64,000 bases of DNA from Neodontobutis hainanensis (Eukaryota > Chordata > Actinopteri > Gobiiformes > Odontobutidae): assembly GCA_024349245.1 (NCBI GenBank), contig JALDNG010000001.1, forward strand, positions 1,314,001-1,378,000. Reading direction: 5' to 3'. Positions 35,836 through 51,679 of this stretch are shown here, piece after piece; within the stretch, counting starts at the first letter, position 1, and each line of letters starts with the position of its first letter. Below the pieces are notes generated by a model that worked only from the letters and a program-made list of their open reading frames with translations, ran no database searches and was not told the DNA's origin. Position numbers and translations under genes: made by a program.

Positions 35836-38362
35836 TGTCCTTGTTTGCTTATCAAACAAAGTAGGTGTTAACCTTGCAGGCTACATTTTCATCCAGATCT
35901 AACTAGTTCCCATACAGATGCCAACAACACATTGGTGTACACAAATGGCATTTCTATTAGATTTAGTCACACTCCTATGGTTGGCCCCACCCGCTCTGCA
36001 GCAGTGTTTGCACTTTGTCCTAATAGAGCAAAAAGAGCACCTCTTGTCTGAGCAATTTAAAAAAGCAATTTGTTCTCTTTCTCCCTCTGTTTGCTTTTAC
36101 TGTGTTCTGGCCCAGTGCTCCGGGAGCAGGCTAACCCTTACATAAATTACTCCTAGTGCCTATGAAAATGTCAACAAGATGTGCCTTGTTCGAATCCTCC
36201 CATGATGGGACGCCACTTGTGGGGTATTGTGGTATGTGTCTCTTCAGAGGACAGTTATGTGGTGTGCTGGCGGCTGACGAGGATGGATGGATGAATGTGA
36301 ACATCTCTTTCACGCTCCTTTCACAGCAGACTGGCCTGATTCATCTATCCGAGGTGTTTCTGTCATCTGGTGTGTCTGATCCCTGTGACCAACGCTCCCA
36401 TTGATGGATCATCCCGAGGCCCCCCACTCACACGTCTATGGCCATCTCAGCCGGCTTTTAAGGTGCTGGGGAACAGATGAGTGCCACCGCAGCAGGCTAA
36501 TGTGCATTTGTCAACACAAGTGGACATGCAGCTTCTCCTCAAATTGTATTCTTCACTCAGACAAGTGGTGTTTGTCAAAAACAGTGCAGAAAAACAAGTG
36601 CAGAAATGCAGGCTTCACGCTGCTCTGCCGTCCCACAAATGGTCCTTCTCGGCAGGCGGGGAGCTTCTAGCCCCGGCACCTGCTGTTTTCACCCACGAAA
36701 CTCCCTCTTTAGCTCCTTTTATCTGTCGTCATTATTTAGAAGACCACAAACCTTCCCTCACACGCTAGTTCACTTTGTTTTAATTGCAAACAAAAGCTTT
36801 AGCAAATTGGGAATTAAACGCCTCAACGTGGCCTTTCTTTGACAAGCGGAAAGTTAGTGGGTGGTGCTGTTAGCCAGATAAGATGTGACAGAGGTGAAAA
36901 GGAAGTCAATCACAGCCTCACAAACCGAACAAAAGTAGTATCTGTGTTTCCCTCGTGAGGCATCCCAGACTTAGAGGAAAAAACATGCTTGCACCAAGCT
37001 GGTATCTGCTCCGACACTGAGCCGTTGCCACTCTCCAGTAGGAATGCTTATCCAGGGATTTGAAGGCATAAGCTGTAGTGCATACAAATACTGGAGTGGA
37101 TGCAGTAACGCTGTACAGTGAATACAGTAAGGACAGCAGAAGGAGATAAGATGTGGGAATCATGTAGCAACGTTTTGTTCCAGATTTCAGCTTGGGGCTA
37201 ACTACACAGTGGGTTATTTGCAGCGTTTTAAATCAGCCTAAAATGTCACAAAAACCTTTACTTGTTAAAATGCTTGATAGTGCCAAATTTGATCACAAAC
37301 ATAAATTGATTTTTTTTTTCTTTATGCTTATATTCCATACTCATGCTGGATGAAAACATAGCTCTGTGCCCGTTTTCCTCTCACGCATGTTTCATGTTTG
37401 AAACAAGAGAGAGGCTGCAGGTGAGAGGATTGCATGCAGCAGGTGCCTTGTCCTGTTTCCATAGGGCTCAAAAGAAAAGTGGAGGATGTATAAACTGCAG
37501 AAGTCTTCCACTACCATAAGTCATTCTCAGCGTGTTCCTGAGGGATTTACACATCGCATCCTGTGTCCCTAGTCAGCAGAAACTGAAGGAGGAGAAGAAA
37601 ACACGGCAGTCTCTCCGGAGACAAAGCCAACTGGCACTAATGCATTAGCCGGAATTGGACGGGATGTTTGGGCTTGGGGAGTAATGGTGAGGGATTTAAA
37701 CCGAGCCTTGAGCGAAACATAGCAGCATAGGCGAGAGACTGACACCACCAGCTTCCTATTCTGAGACTTGTAATTACACTCTTATCTACTGTTCGGAGTA
37801 ATTAGTGAAAATTGAGGGGACCCCGAGCCCACACGCACTTATGAAGACATATAATCTGCATATTCACCAGAGGGTCAAACCGGCCTCTTGTGAAGTCCGT
37901 CTAACCTGCGCCACCAGAGACGGGACGGTTGTTCATATGACGAGCGTGCTTCTGTTTTTGGACTAAAGGAACAGATAGACAACCACAAAATGTGTTTATC
38001 TGGAGGCGAGAATGGTAACAGGACGGTAATCCATGAGTGCTAATATTCTCACAACTGGGCTGGATTATAATTAGAACAAGTGTACAAACAGAAAAAACAC
38101 AAGGCACTTAAAATCTTGCAGAATAATTAACATGTTTATAGAAATAATTGGCTCTGAATTTAACCGTCATGAATTTCCATGCTTGCATAGAAGCGCGGGT
38201 CGTGCTTTAAACAGGATTAAATGCAAGGTTTTTAATTTTTAATGCGGATGCTGGCGGTGGTTTGATGTGTGCATGCTAATTGCCGGTTGCTCTTAGGGCA
38301 GGCAGAAAACTTTCTCTGTTTACCTGTAAATTCAGTGGATTAAATGTTTCAGCTCAGAATCC
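35836..38362. other. Noncoding unique sequence
   Basis: I see no gene. Overlapping open frames at 36156-36842 lack recognisable domains. A ggatggatggatg run at 36281-36293 is trivial simple sequence. Confidence 0.5.
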
Positions 38363-38380
38363 AAAAAAAAAAAAAAAAAA
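38363..38380. repeat. Poly(A) tract
   Basis: A run of 18 A followed by a second shorter A-run. Confidence 0.9.
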
Positions 38381-39440
38381 GCAACTGGAAAAAAAAACAA
38401 TCCATGAAAATTGTGGTAAACAGTGTGTTATGTTGATTTCAACGCAATCTAATGTGCTTTTCTGCTGCGAGAACAAGTCACACTACTGCAACAAACAGTC
38501 CAATCTTTTAACTAATGTTTTTAGTCTCCAGTTTTACCCCTTTTCTTAAAAACATCCCTCCACTTCACTAAATGAGGCAGTGGCCAGTGTCTCATGTTTT
38601 ATCTGAAGCTTCACATTTATTATTTATTTGAAGTCCCATCTTACTTTGCCAGGTGCCCCGTTTATGCTCAATGTGCCCATTTACACTGCATTCTAGATTA
38701 ATTATGTACAAACACGCTCTAAGACAAAACTGATAAAAAAAAATAAAATAAAATAAAACATTTTGACACATTCTCTAGCAGTGCTAATTCAAAAATATTG
38801 CGGCAGCAAATAAAAATTTAATTTAAAAACGCTGTTCAGAGTGGTAATAAATGTTACCTTGATTCTTTATAGTGCTTACAGTGTAATAAAGAAAAAAAGT
38901 ATGGCCAAATGGGGTCTCTAAAGCAGAAAAATAAAAACTGCCCCGGAGCAGGGATAGAGTTACCATGGCATTTAAACCTGCTTTGTGCAACAACACGACT
39001 GAAATTTTTTTAAAATAAACCTAAATGTGTTCTATAAAACACACACTATTATTGTTTGTGAGCATTTACCGCTTACCTACTTCTCCACACCGAACATGCT
39101 AAGCTGTGCTTGCTGTCCCATTTAAGCTGAATTTCCTACACGCAACCCATGAGACCTCCTTTTTTAGAAGAGTAAGTCAGGAATATTCTGCAAAATTAAA
39201 GAGGGCATAAATGTTTAGCGAACCAACACAAGTAAAGACAATGAGCAGAGGGAAACAGATAGGACAGTAGACAGAAAGGAAACAGGGTCCCAGGTGAGTC
39301 AAGGCAACCCAAACCTTGTCATTTAATGTTAAATGTGTCATTTGCCTCGGTTTAAACAAACCCAAAATTATGCTATATTATTAGGCCTTTGGAGAAGAAT
39401 TGGTAGTTGAGTTAAAATTGTAATTCCTTGGCAGTAGTTG
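38381..39440. other. Noncoding, AT-rich
   Basis: No gene. It includes an aaataaaataaaataaaa stretch near 38740-38757. Confidence 0.55.
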
Positions 39441-39644
39441 TAATGTGTGCAAGTGTAGGTGTGTGATGGTGGTGACTCAAGTGGAGCTGCGTTTAAAGCC
39501 TTTAAAGTCTCTTGGACAAGAGATGAAATGTCTTCACTTTGAAAACTTAGTCCGGATGCCTTTGCTTTAAGCGTTTCTTTGATTGCCATTTTAGGATTTT
39601 TATTCCCTTGGGCACTATCAATTCTGGCAGATTCTATGACAATG
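39441..39644 (+). promoter_or_regulatory. Duplicated element, copy A (candidate enhancer)
   Basis: Two blocks are shared, in order and orientation, with 42924-43117. The first is tgtaggtgtgtga(t/c)ggtggtgactc...aagtg...gcgtttaaagcc. The second is gccatttta...ttattccc...tcaatt.tggcagattctatgacaatg. The outer blocks are about 80-90 percent identical by eye, and the middle is less similar but of comparable length. A gap of 2 nt inside the first block, and different stops on the minus strand, argue against coding conservation. Selective retention of the outer blocks suggests a duplicated cis-regulatory element. The alternative is two fragments of an old dispersed repeat. Confidence 0.55.
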
Positions 39645-39754
39645 GAGACATGACTAGTCAATGATGCTTCATTCATGACACACTTGTAAGCATTTGCAGT
39701 GAGGCACTTCCAGGTTCACTGAGCAGGTGCATAAATAAGCTTGTGAGTGTGTTG

Positions 39755-40135
39755 GTGGGCGTCATCTGGGGAACGCGGGCGTCCGTCTGTCTCCCGTTTG
39801 CTCGTGTGTGTTTGCTAACGGCTGCCTGCTCACTTCCTCGTCGCCGAGCGGGTAATTGGATCCACCCCGCTGTGTGGACCGTGTCCTTGGGCGACACAGG
39901 AGGATGTGTTTATATCGCAGCGTGCTGGTCAGTCAGGGTGGCCCCGTCGGGGAAATAAAAAAATAAATAAAAATAGGTGTTTGGCACGTCTCTGGGAAAT
40001 GCAGCGGAGCGTGGAGATGATTACCTGTGATGATAGCGGCTCGGCTGTTGACTCTGCACAACGGGAGGATGGGAAGGGGAGCCGCCGACGTTTGACAGGT
40101 CACGGCTCAGCATGCTCGCAATAAAACTCACAGCA
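39755..40135. promoter_or_regulatory. CpG-dense segment
   Basis: About 30 CG dinucleotides fall in roughly 380 bp (for example gaacgcgggcgtccgtc, ctcgtcgccgagcgg, gccgccgacg), far above the surrounding sequence. It starts about 110 bp after duplicated copy A. It contains tgacaggtcacgg, which combines a TGACAG (MEIS/TGIF-type) core with a nuclear-receptor half-site. No TATA box or supported first exon is visible. It could be an unmethylated CpG island, an alternative promoter or an enhancer. Confidence 0.45.
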
Positions 40136-42923
40136 CGTTGGGATATTACAGTAAAAAGATGGCTCCGCTGCAGTCTTTAGATAGAGATAAAATAAGCAGC
40201 AATTCCAAGATGGGAAAAAAGTTTGGAGTTTTAAACAAATTCTGCTCCAAGAACAACTATTTATCAACGGGTTCACCCGCCCGCTTCATTACAGGTGATG
40301 AAACTCACAATTACTTTACTTTAATTTGAATTGCACGTTAAATTGGTCACCTTTTCTTCTACAACCCCAGAGCAAGTCGAGTTATTATTTATCTAACAAG
40401 CCCGGCTGTATCAATTACCACACTTTCTCACAATAATAGGTCCTAATCTGCCGCAGAAGAGAACGACTTATCAGAAAAGACTGGAGGCTGCGTTCTTCTA
40501 AACAGCATGTACTTACACAGATCTATGGATGTATGCCCTCGGAGCTCACAAAAGAAAAAAAACTAGCGATGCCAATGCAGTCAACTAATTCCAACTTTGA
40601 CATCCAGAGTCCAGAATGGAATGGCCATGTTTGGTTTGGATCTCTGGTTATTTCATTAACCATTCATTGCTAATTGTAGGTTTAAAAATGTAAAAATGAA
40701 ATACATTTGTTGTAATCAGACTTCATGCAGACAAAACGGCATCATATAATCCCCATTATTGTGTTTACTATTGTGAGGAAGGTAATCATTTGGCCAGTCA
40801 GTCTTTCATAAAAAATAAAAAACTCATCGACTTAAATATAGCTGATTGGCCAGTGGTGCCGTTTATGGAGAGAGCTGTAATTTTCTCCACTCTGTAATTT
40901 ACTATTGATTTGTTCTTTAATTAAAACATTAATACGCCCACTGTGGTGAGCCTGAGTAGAACTATCATTATCCCCGTTTTGAAAAACAACTCAACAATAA
41001 CTACATCGACTCCAATAGCTTTTAATGTTATTTGCCCACATTTCTTGACATCAAAAGCTGAGTCCTTATTGTGACTTTTTTATGTTTGCGATAAATTGGT
41101 TTAGATAGAACTCTGAAGTAACCCCTCCTTCAAAGGAACAGGAAAAACAAAAGCGCCCAGACAAGACAAAAGCTATGGCTAATCCAAAGCTAATCATTGG
41201 TAATAGCAGACATTAGAACAAGATCTATTGACGGCCCGCGGAAAACATCCAAACACACCTCGTTTTATCTGCTCTAAGTCAATAGAATGCGAACACACAG
41301 ACGTAACAAAAGTCATATTGCAGACACTGAGCAAAGCCACAGCACATTTCCTGTGTATAATTAATGCACGTTCTTATTCATTGCCGAGAATAAACAAGAT
41401 AATTAAAAGTAAACATCCTGAACTGGTGTGGTCGTGCTGTCTCTGATCCTTTCCTCAAACACAAATCAGGCTGTCCACACACACACAGTGAAGCAACTCC
41501 ACATACACCTAGGTCTCCAGCAGTGCACGTACCACCCACTTGTCACCCACGCCGGGCCCCCCACCGAGGGGTATCAGCGCGGCAGCTGGCATAGCCCTGG
41601 GCCTCAGTGGCTCTGAGCGCTGTGTTTAAGGCTCGCTGCCCGGGGGTCCCTGTTGCCAGAAGCTGTCACTTCCGAAACTCACTCCGGGGGAGGGGCTTAG
41701 CTTCGGGAGAGGAGTGATGTCATAAACCTGCGGGGCTCAACATCTGAACAAATATTTTCACTGTTGTAGGTGTCGTGCTGCGAACACATTCTGAGGTAGT
41801 GCCATGGAGATGCCATGGGATGGGTTTTCAATGTCACTCCATCCGTTTTCTGCAAAGACGCCGTTGAAATATGCATGACAGACTCATCAGGTCCCCATCA
41901 ATCTTACATTTCTGTCTCGTGTATTACCAAATTTTGCAGTACATTGCTTGGACTTCACTCTCAAAGAGAAAGACATGATGTAGAAAGACAAAGGTATCTT
42001 TCACACTCTAAAAAATTTATAAAAACAAACAAAAAAATATTTTGACTATACATTCCCATCTATTGCAAGTATTCTTATCGGGTCTCAGAGTAAATCATAA
42101 AAATGTTTTAATGTTGAGCTATATATAGCTTTAACAGAATAGGCTGTGACTAAACAATTTTCAAGGTCAAAGTTGATTGGTTGTGACATGACCGTTTTTC
42201 ACTAAATATAGCTATTACATCAAAGTTTTTTTTTTACAATTAGGTTCTAATCTAATCCTTGGGGGTTTTCACCTGGTACTCCAGTTTCTCCCACCAACCT
42301 CAAAACAGCAGTAGTCTCTAGATTTTTTTTTTAAATCAAATAATAATATACTAGTTCAGCATCAGCTTCTCAATCTACTTTCTTAGTTATTGTTTTGATG
42401 ACCATGCATGACTTTTTCTTGAGTAACCACCGCTGTGTTGTGTTTCGTGTAACCACGTCTTGTCCTTATTCCCACTGTTTCCATGTTTGTTTTCCTGCTG
42501 GCTGCTACACTGTAAGCAAACTATTGTGTCACACACTATTCTTTTTCTCTCCAGGTGAAGGATAGTGAAAGGCACGGCGCCCCACTTCCAGCTTGTGACC
42601 TTGGACGTTCATCTCACAGAAACAAAACTGTTTACAAAACAAAAATACAAGGCAGCTTCGGCTGACGGTTAGAAAAACAGGATCTTACCTCACTGTTGTT
42701 TGACGGCTACTCCTGTGCATTTACATACCCCTGTGCCCTTTGCCTGGGCAGCTCTCCCTTCTAAACAATAAATAATTCATCGCTCTTTTATTCCTACTTT
42801 TATCACTTATGTACATTTATTCATGGTCAGGAAAAGGCGGTATAAAGAAGTGTACACTTCAGGATAAGTCGTTCCTCTGGCTGTCTGTTGTCTGAGTCAC
42901 ATGCTCGGGCTTGTGCGCAGAGG
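40136..42923. other. Noncoding between the duplicated elements
   Basis: I see no gene. A GC-rich patch lies at 41530-41720 (ccacgccgggccccccaccg, ctgcccgggggtccctg). The rest is AT-rich with poly-T/A runs. Confidence 0.5.
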
Positions 42924-43117
42924 GTAAATGTGTAAAGGTGTAGGTGTGTGACGGTGGTGACTCTCAAGTGAAAGCGGCGTTTAAAGCCATAATGGAACCA
43001 ATCCCTGTTCAGATGAGGCCTTAAAGCTTGAAAATAAGTCTTGTTATGAGCGTAAGTTGCCATATTAGCATTTTATTCCCATGAGGGCGGTCAATTATGG
43101 CAGATTCTATGACAATG
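42924..43117 (+). promoter_or_regulatory. Duplicated element, copy B (candidate enhancer)
   Basis: This is the partner of 39441-39644, about 3.48 kb downstream in the same orientation. The strongest identity is at both ends (gtgtaggtgtgtga, gcgtttaaagcc, ggcagattctatgacaatg). It is about 10 bp shorter than copy A. Confidence 0.55.
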
Positions 43118-43334
43118 CCCTGTCAAAAAAAATTACGCTTCTGTGAAATATAAGCGGCATGTTTGTCCTCTCACCTGTAGTCAGCCCTTTGAGCTGCGTC
43201 TGTATGCACACACTCCTCGATTACACAGAGCCAGAGACGTAAAGCCTCCTTGACGGGAATTGCATTTATTGGAGCGTTTCGGTGATGTCATTCTGCAGCG
43301 TCAGCAAAAAGACCCGACTCAAATACACTGTGTC

Positions 43335-43335
<1 letters not shown>

Positions 43336-43378
<43 letters not shown>
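43336..43378. repeat. (GT)n microsatellite, about 21 units
   Basis: A pure GT run. Confidence 0.97.
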
Positions 43379-43379
<1 letters not shown>

Positions 43380-45855
43380 TGACTTATCTTTTCTAAAGGG
43401 TTCACTGGAGAAGAAATCACTCTTTGTGAGCCTTATTATACCAGACCACATCCAGAGCTCTGGTGTCATAAATAAAGACGGACAGGAAGGCAGCATGAAG
43501 AAAAATACATCTTGTGTTGTCACATTAGCAGAACAATGTGTTCGGTAGGGGCTAGAAATCAACATAACCCAGCTCAAATTAATAGTGTTACGAATACCAC
43601 AGTGAATATTCATAATTACTACTTGTCTTTTGAAGTAACAATTATCCTTTAGTTCTTTGATAAAATTCACTAGTCATGGAGTTTGTAAATGCATTTCAAG
43701 TCACAATCACTTTCATATCTTTTGATCACTTTTATTAAAAATGCTGTCAGGCTCGCCCATGAACTAAAAGCTCTACAAAGTGATACACTGCGTGGCAATT
43801 ACTTAAACTTCTGCTTCCATTATCTACATGACAGGTAATGCGGCTTCCCCGGCTCAGTGTCCCACCAGGAGGCTTCCAGGGCCAGGAAAATAAGCCGGGA
43901 GATTGAAGGAGGAGAAGGATAACTGGGAAAGACAAGGCACTCCGCAGAGCATTGTCCTCTAAGGCTTGTCAGCTTCATCTTTCCGCCAATAAGGCCAGCA
44001 GCTGGACATTTCCCACCGGGTCCTCCTGGCTCCCGGCTTGGGGCTGAGGCATTGGCCCATCACAGTTGTTTGGCGCCTTCTTCATCAGAGTGAGAGGGCC
44101 GTCAAAGCTGTCAACCTGAAAAGCCTACAGGAAATGGAGTTTTAGACTGCCTCCCACTTATGAGGCGGACGTTTATCTTTCCCTGCCATGTCCAAGAATA
44201 CTTTCATGCCCAAAAGCAGCTGGGGTTAAAAAATACTTAAATTCCAACACCTACAGTAGAAGCACTCTTACCTCTAACATTGTTTAAATGAGCAGCAAAA
44301 GCAATATGAAAAGAACATGTGTCAAAGCAGAGCGTGTATTCTCCACAGGTGGTGCTTCGCCCACAGGGCATCTGTCTGGAGCTGGAGACTTCACACAGAT
44401 GTTGGATGCAGTGGTTGCTGGGAGTTTTAATATGTAACATCTCACACTTTTAAGTTCAGGGCTGGGAGAGAAAAATCTATGAAGCAATGCAAGAAATATT
44501 ATATAGGCAGAATGTATGCATCAAATTCATGTTACTCTAATGATGGCCACAGTTCTGCACACCCACACAGAATCACACTTTCAGAGTCATCAGCCGTTGT
44601 TCTTTTTCACAGAAGCTACAAAATAGATGTAAATTTCTAAATTATTAATCATTTATGAATTTGGCCAATGTCAATGTCATTTACTGGCACTGACCTGAAA
44701 ATAAAAGCTAAATGACAATAAAAAGCCGAGTAAACATATTCACTATTTTCTATTGCTTTATTGCCTAATTGAAAAGACATCCAAATGACGGAATGGTAAT
44801 TATCTAATGCTAATTATTTTCTGAAGACTGCCGGATCAGTCTTTTTCATTATCCAATTAGACAACATACTGAACATGTTAATTTGTGTGTTAATGGCAAA
44901 CTAAAGTTAAATATGTGTCCGAGCTGGCACATGGTCTGTCATTTTGAGAGCTAACCTTGATAGTGGAGTTGATGAAGGTTGCCCTGGCCTCCCCTGAGGG
45001 TCACTGACACATCTCCCACCAACCCAGCGCTCCAGCCTGTGGGGTGCCTTTGATTTATTACTGGCCTAATTAGGTCACCCGAGGCCAAGATTCTTTTGAC
45101 AGGAAGCAGAATCAAAACTGCATATTTCAGCTACCTTCCATCTTTGGTAGCCCCGCCCACCCCCACTACCAACACCCTCCACTTCTCATGTTAATAACAC
45201 ACTTTAGCTCCGGCTGCCCTGGCCTTTTCCAGTCGCTCTAATAATAAATGGAGATCTCCTGCATACATATGAAAGCCTTATGCTAATTGGTGTATAAAGC
45301 TCCACAATTACAGCAGTAAAGCTGGTGGAAAAGACTGCTACAAATCACTTGGGCGCAGCAACGGTAATGACCCTCGCCACGGGGAATCAAGTGATGTAGC
45401 CAGGGCCTGAGAAATCATAAGGCGGTGTATAGGGTTTAGCGTATGGAGCACAGAGAATGTGGCTCGTGGGGTGCATTCTAAACAGACAAATCATTGTGAT
45501 AGGATTTTAAAAGGTGCTGGTTATCTCTAAGTGCTCAAGATGGTTGTTTATGAAAAGCAGGAGCGATTGTGAGTCTAAAAGGAAGTGTGTGAATAGGATA
45601 AAGTTCTTTTGTTAGTGATGCTAAGGCCTGTACAGTGCGTTTTTGTATGGTTATAAGCACACCTGCTGTATACAGTTGAGTGTGGGCGATGTTGTAAAGG
45701 GACTGTGCCGCAGTAGGAGCAGCAGGTACCTCCTGCTCAGCACTGAGGTTGAAGCCTGATTGAAGTCCCATCAGTAACCCTGCCAAGAGAGCAACTGGGT
45801 CTCCACCACATAGACACCTGCCCTTCAACCTGCCTAGCAACCACAACAACAGCCA
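43379..45855. other. Noncoding; possible regulatory cluster at 44940-45430
   Basis: I see no gene. The stretch at 44940-45430 has a ctaatta homeodomain core (45066-45072) close to a tgacagg MEIS-like site (45098-45104), and a later tgctaattgg. Such clusters are common in developmental enhancers, but conservation was not tested. Confidence 0.4.
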
Positions 45856-49085
<3,230 letters not shown>

Positions 49086-49136
49086 ACATGACCTGATGAA
49101 TCACATGAGCTGATGAATCACATGACCTGATAAATT
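49086..49136 (+). repeat. 17-bp tandem repeat, three units
   Basis: The units acatgacctgatgaatc (49086-49102), acatgagctgatgaatc (49103-49119) and acatgacctgataaatt (49120-49136) differ by one to two bases. A degenerate fourth unit follows (aaatgacttag). Confidence 0.9.
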
Positions 49137-51069
49137 AAATGACTTAGACACATGATAAAGTAGCGTATGGATCTCGACGTGCCGTTGAGCGATAAAGCTG
49201 TCTTTGTTGTGTCATGTTGTTCTTTTGAAATGTTCTGAACAGAAGTGAGGCTGAGCTGAAACCTGCTGCCCACAGCACTTTGAGGGAAATGTCACAGACA
49301 ACACCGGCCCAGCCAATTCCATCAAACCTCTCTCCTTCATTCCCTCACAAGACCATTCTGTTTCAATTTTCCTTTTGCAATCTCAAGTTCCCAGAAAGTG
49401 GCATTTTTATCCGCAGAAACGTGCATCAAATTGTTTTTTCTCTTTAAAACGAGTCAGGTTCACTAAAGTTAGGCCCAAATCACAGCTGACCTTCCCAATG
49501 TGTCCAAAAAGAGCAAAGCAAGAGGACGCCACTCCAGCTGAGAGCTCAATCAATAACAATAACTGGAGATCAGAAAATGGTGGGAGGCTTCCTCTCGCCC
49601 CAGCAGAGGTGAACTTGAAACCCACGTGACTTAAATAAAAAAAGGACAACTTATTTGGACGGATGGCGCATAAATGGGAGCTGTTTTGAAATTCAGAAGA
49701 TTCCTTTGCTCCGTCAGAGCACTGTCCAAACATATTCCGAGGACGTCTGGGTGATTTTTCAAGGCAAATCTGCACACTTGTTTGCCATCAATGACCTTTT
49801 AAAAATTCCGCTGAGAGTCTATAAAGGAATGAGCTCAGTTGGAAATGTACAATGGTGGTCTTGTTCGATGAGACCTCAGGAAGACACATATTGTTTGAGA
49901 TGATTTAACTGAAATTTTCTTTCTGCTAAGCTTCAGACAAAGGTAGCTCTAGCTCCCATCCATTCCCCGCCCCGTATCAAACGCGCAATCAGCCGCTTTT
50001 ATGAGACAACACTTGAGTTTTATGCCTCTGTTAACATGCGATAAAGACCTGACACCGTCCTCAACGATGTGATCTAGACTCCCAAGAAAAACAAAGATAA
50101 AATTGCTGACAGAATTGTGAGGCAGGATAAAGTGCTCCCTCAAACGACCCGCCCATAGGAGACTGAAAAGAAAAAAAAGTGGGCTTTTAATATATCTGGA
50201 GCGAGTTTAAGCTTGGATGATAGCACATGGCAGTAAAAAAAGCACTTAGAGGCGTAATGTGCGATCTTTGAGGATAAAAGGTAACCTCTCTAACTCTCGG
50301 GAAAAGAAATTACAGGGCGGACAATAAATTCTAGTCTTGTCGGATGTGCTATTAGACTGGCTGTTTGAAAGGAAGGCATGGCGCAATGGAAATGGATGTT
50401 GAACATACAGTATAAATGCCACTAAAACAAGCATCTTTATGAACTGTGTTATTTTATCTGCGCTGTTTGGTATCCTCAGACACTTCAAGCTGGGAACTCA
50501 TATGTCCCGAAAAACGAAGACGTCAGAACAGATTGTAGCCCGTTCATGCGTACAGGCAAATGGCCGCTGGTGTCGGCCTAAGTGATTATGGTCCACTATT
50601 AGCTGGGGGAATGTGCTGCATGAGCGACGCCAAGAGGTATCTGGACATTCTTGAGCCCACTCACATTTAGCTGACAGGGTTAAGGGAAAGTCATTTGAAA
50701 GAAAAAAGAAGAATATTTGCCTTGAATAAGGAGAAAAAAAAAACAAGGTGTTGTTTTGTTTAACAATGACCTTGGAGATTTTATTTTCCAAGGTGAACTT
50801 GAAACTGTTCGCTACTTGATAAAAGTAAAAAAAAAAGAAGACAAAAGAGTTATTTGTGTTTTTTTTTTCAATTGTATCACTGCTTTTCTCTATTGAGACG
50901 CTGTCTGCAAAAAACACAACATGGACTGTAAAGCTAAGGTGTATGACTAAATTCATTAAATTCATTCTTGAAGTGTTACATGGAAAAATTGTAGTGTATG
51001 TATATGATGATCGTTGAAAGGAAGTGAATACAAATTGGCAAATAGGTCTTAATACCACATTGCACTTTC
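49137..51069. other. Noncoding unique sequence
   Basis: I see no gene. The minus-strand frame at 50498-51058 (186 codons) is Phe/Ser-rich because of A/T runs and shows no domain. Confidence 0.5.
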
Positions 51070-51277
51070 TTAAAATGCATGTTGTGGCTGTATAAACTCT
51101 GACTTGATGCCTCGATTGGGCCCTGGGCTAGCCTTGACTGGATTGTTAACATCGAGTTTAACTGATCCTGCATTTGTGGTGGAGGATAAAGCAATAGTGT
51201 GTGCTTCAGCTGTTTCTTCAAATATAACAATGTTGTCCTTGACAGAAAACACAGGCCATTCAGCAGTTTCCTCCCAG
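51070..51277 (-). other. Weak candidate terminal exon, product unknown
   Basis: On the minus strand a frame of about 68 codons runs from a possible acceptor (ggctactcatag|gggcgc) to a TAA at 51070-51072. The composition is protein-like, with FSVKDNIVIFEETAEAHTI near the start and IKSEFIQPQHAF at the end. I do not recognise the protein. Against it, other frames on both strands are also open here, the pyrimidine tract before the acceptor is poor, and the first AATAAA downstream on this strand is about 290 bp away (near 50781). It lies 410 bp downstream, on the same strand, of the splice-like site at 51688. It could be a real 3' exon, a relic of a retrocopy, or chance. Confidence 0.2.
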
Positions 51278-51449
51278 CGCCCCTATGAGTAGCCAGATTT
51301 GTCAAAGGTGACAAAAATTTATCACATGTGAAAAGCCTGCCACCAAAACACGTGCATGCGGCCAGGAAATCTCACGAGCTTCAATCAAATGCCCTCCCAA
51401 GTCTCAGCAAGCACCACAGCTGTCAGTGATAAATTGCTTTTCCGGCGTG

Positions 51450-51650
51450 CACACTCCAAACGTCCTCGCACCTTTAGTACCGGGACACATGCATCTGTCA
51501 TACTGCGCCGCTAACAACAAGCCGCTGTTTCCCCACCGTAGGCCTCCCCACGGGCGCCGCAGGTATCAATTACAGTCCACACCGACAAAGACGGCTTCAT
51601 AAACGCAGATGGCGTGGGCGCGCAGATGAAACGCAGCGGCTTGGGTGTGT
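51450..51650. promoter_or_regulatory. CpG-dense segment beside the splice-like site
   Basis: About 20 CG dinucleotides occur in 200 bp (ttccggcgtgc, cacgggcgccgcagg, ggcgtgggcgcgcag) in an otherwise CG-poor region. It lies immediately downstream, on the minus strand, of the AG|GTAAG site at 51688. It may be a CpG island or enhancer; no first exon can be defined. Confidence 0.4.
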
Positions 51651-51679
51651 AGGTGCTGTGAATATTGTGACAAACAATG

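Noticed and set aside
36187..36199. tRNA-like TTCGAATCC (B-box/T-loop) sequence
   Set aside because: No matching A box, anticodon stem or acceptor stem can be drawn around it.
39061..39090. Further minus-strand AG|GTAAG sites (39071, 42687, 44270, 53662)
   Set aside because: They lack a long AG-free pyrimidine tract before the junction, so they are expected chance matches.
39368..39676. 102-codon minus-strand open frame covering duplicated copy A, considered as a gene
   Set aside because: Copy B has stops and a 2-nt gap in the corresponding frame, so the similarity is not that of coding sequence.
41791..41802. let-7-like tgaggtagt
   Set aside because: The match stops after 9 bases and no hairpin partner is present.
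50498..51058. 186-codon minus-strand open frame
   Set aside because: It is Phe/Ser-rich because of A/T homopolymers, with no domain and no splice support.
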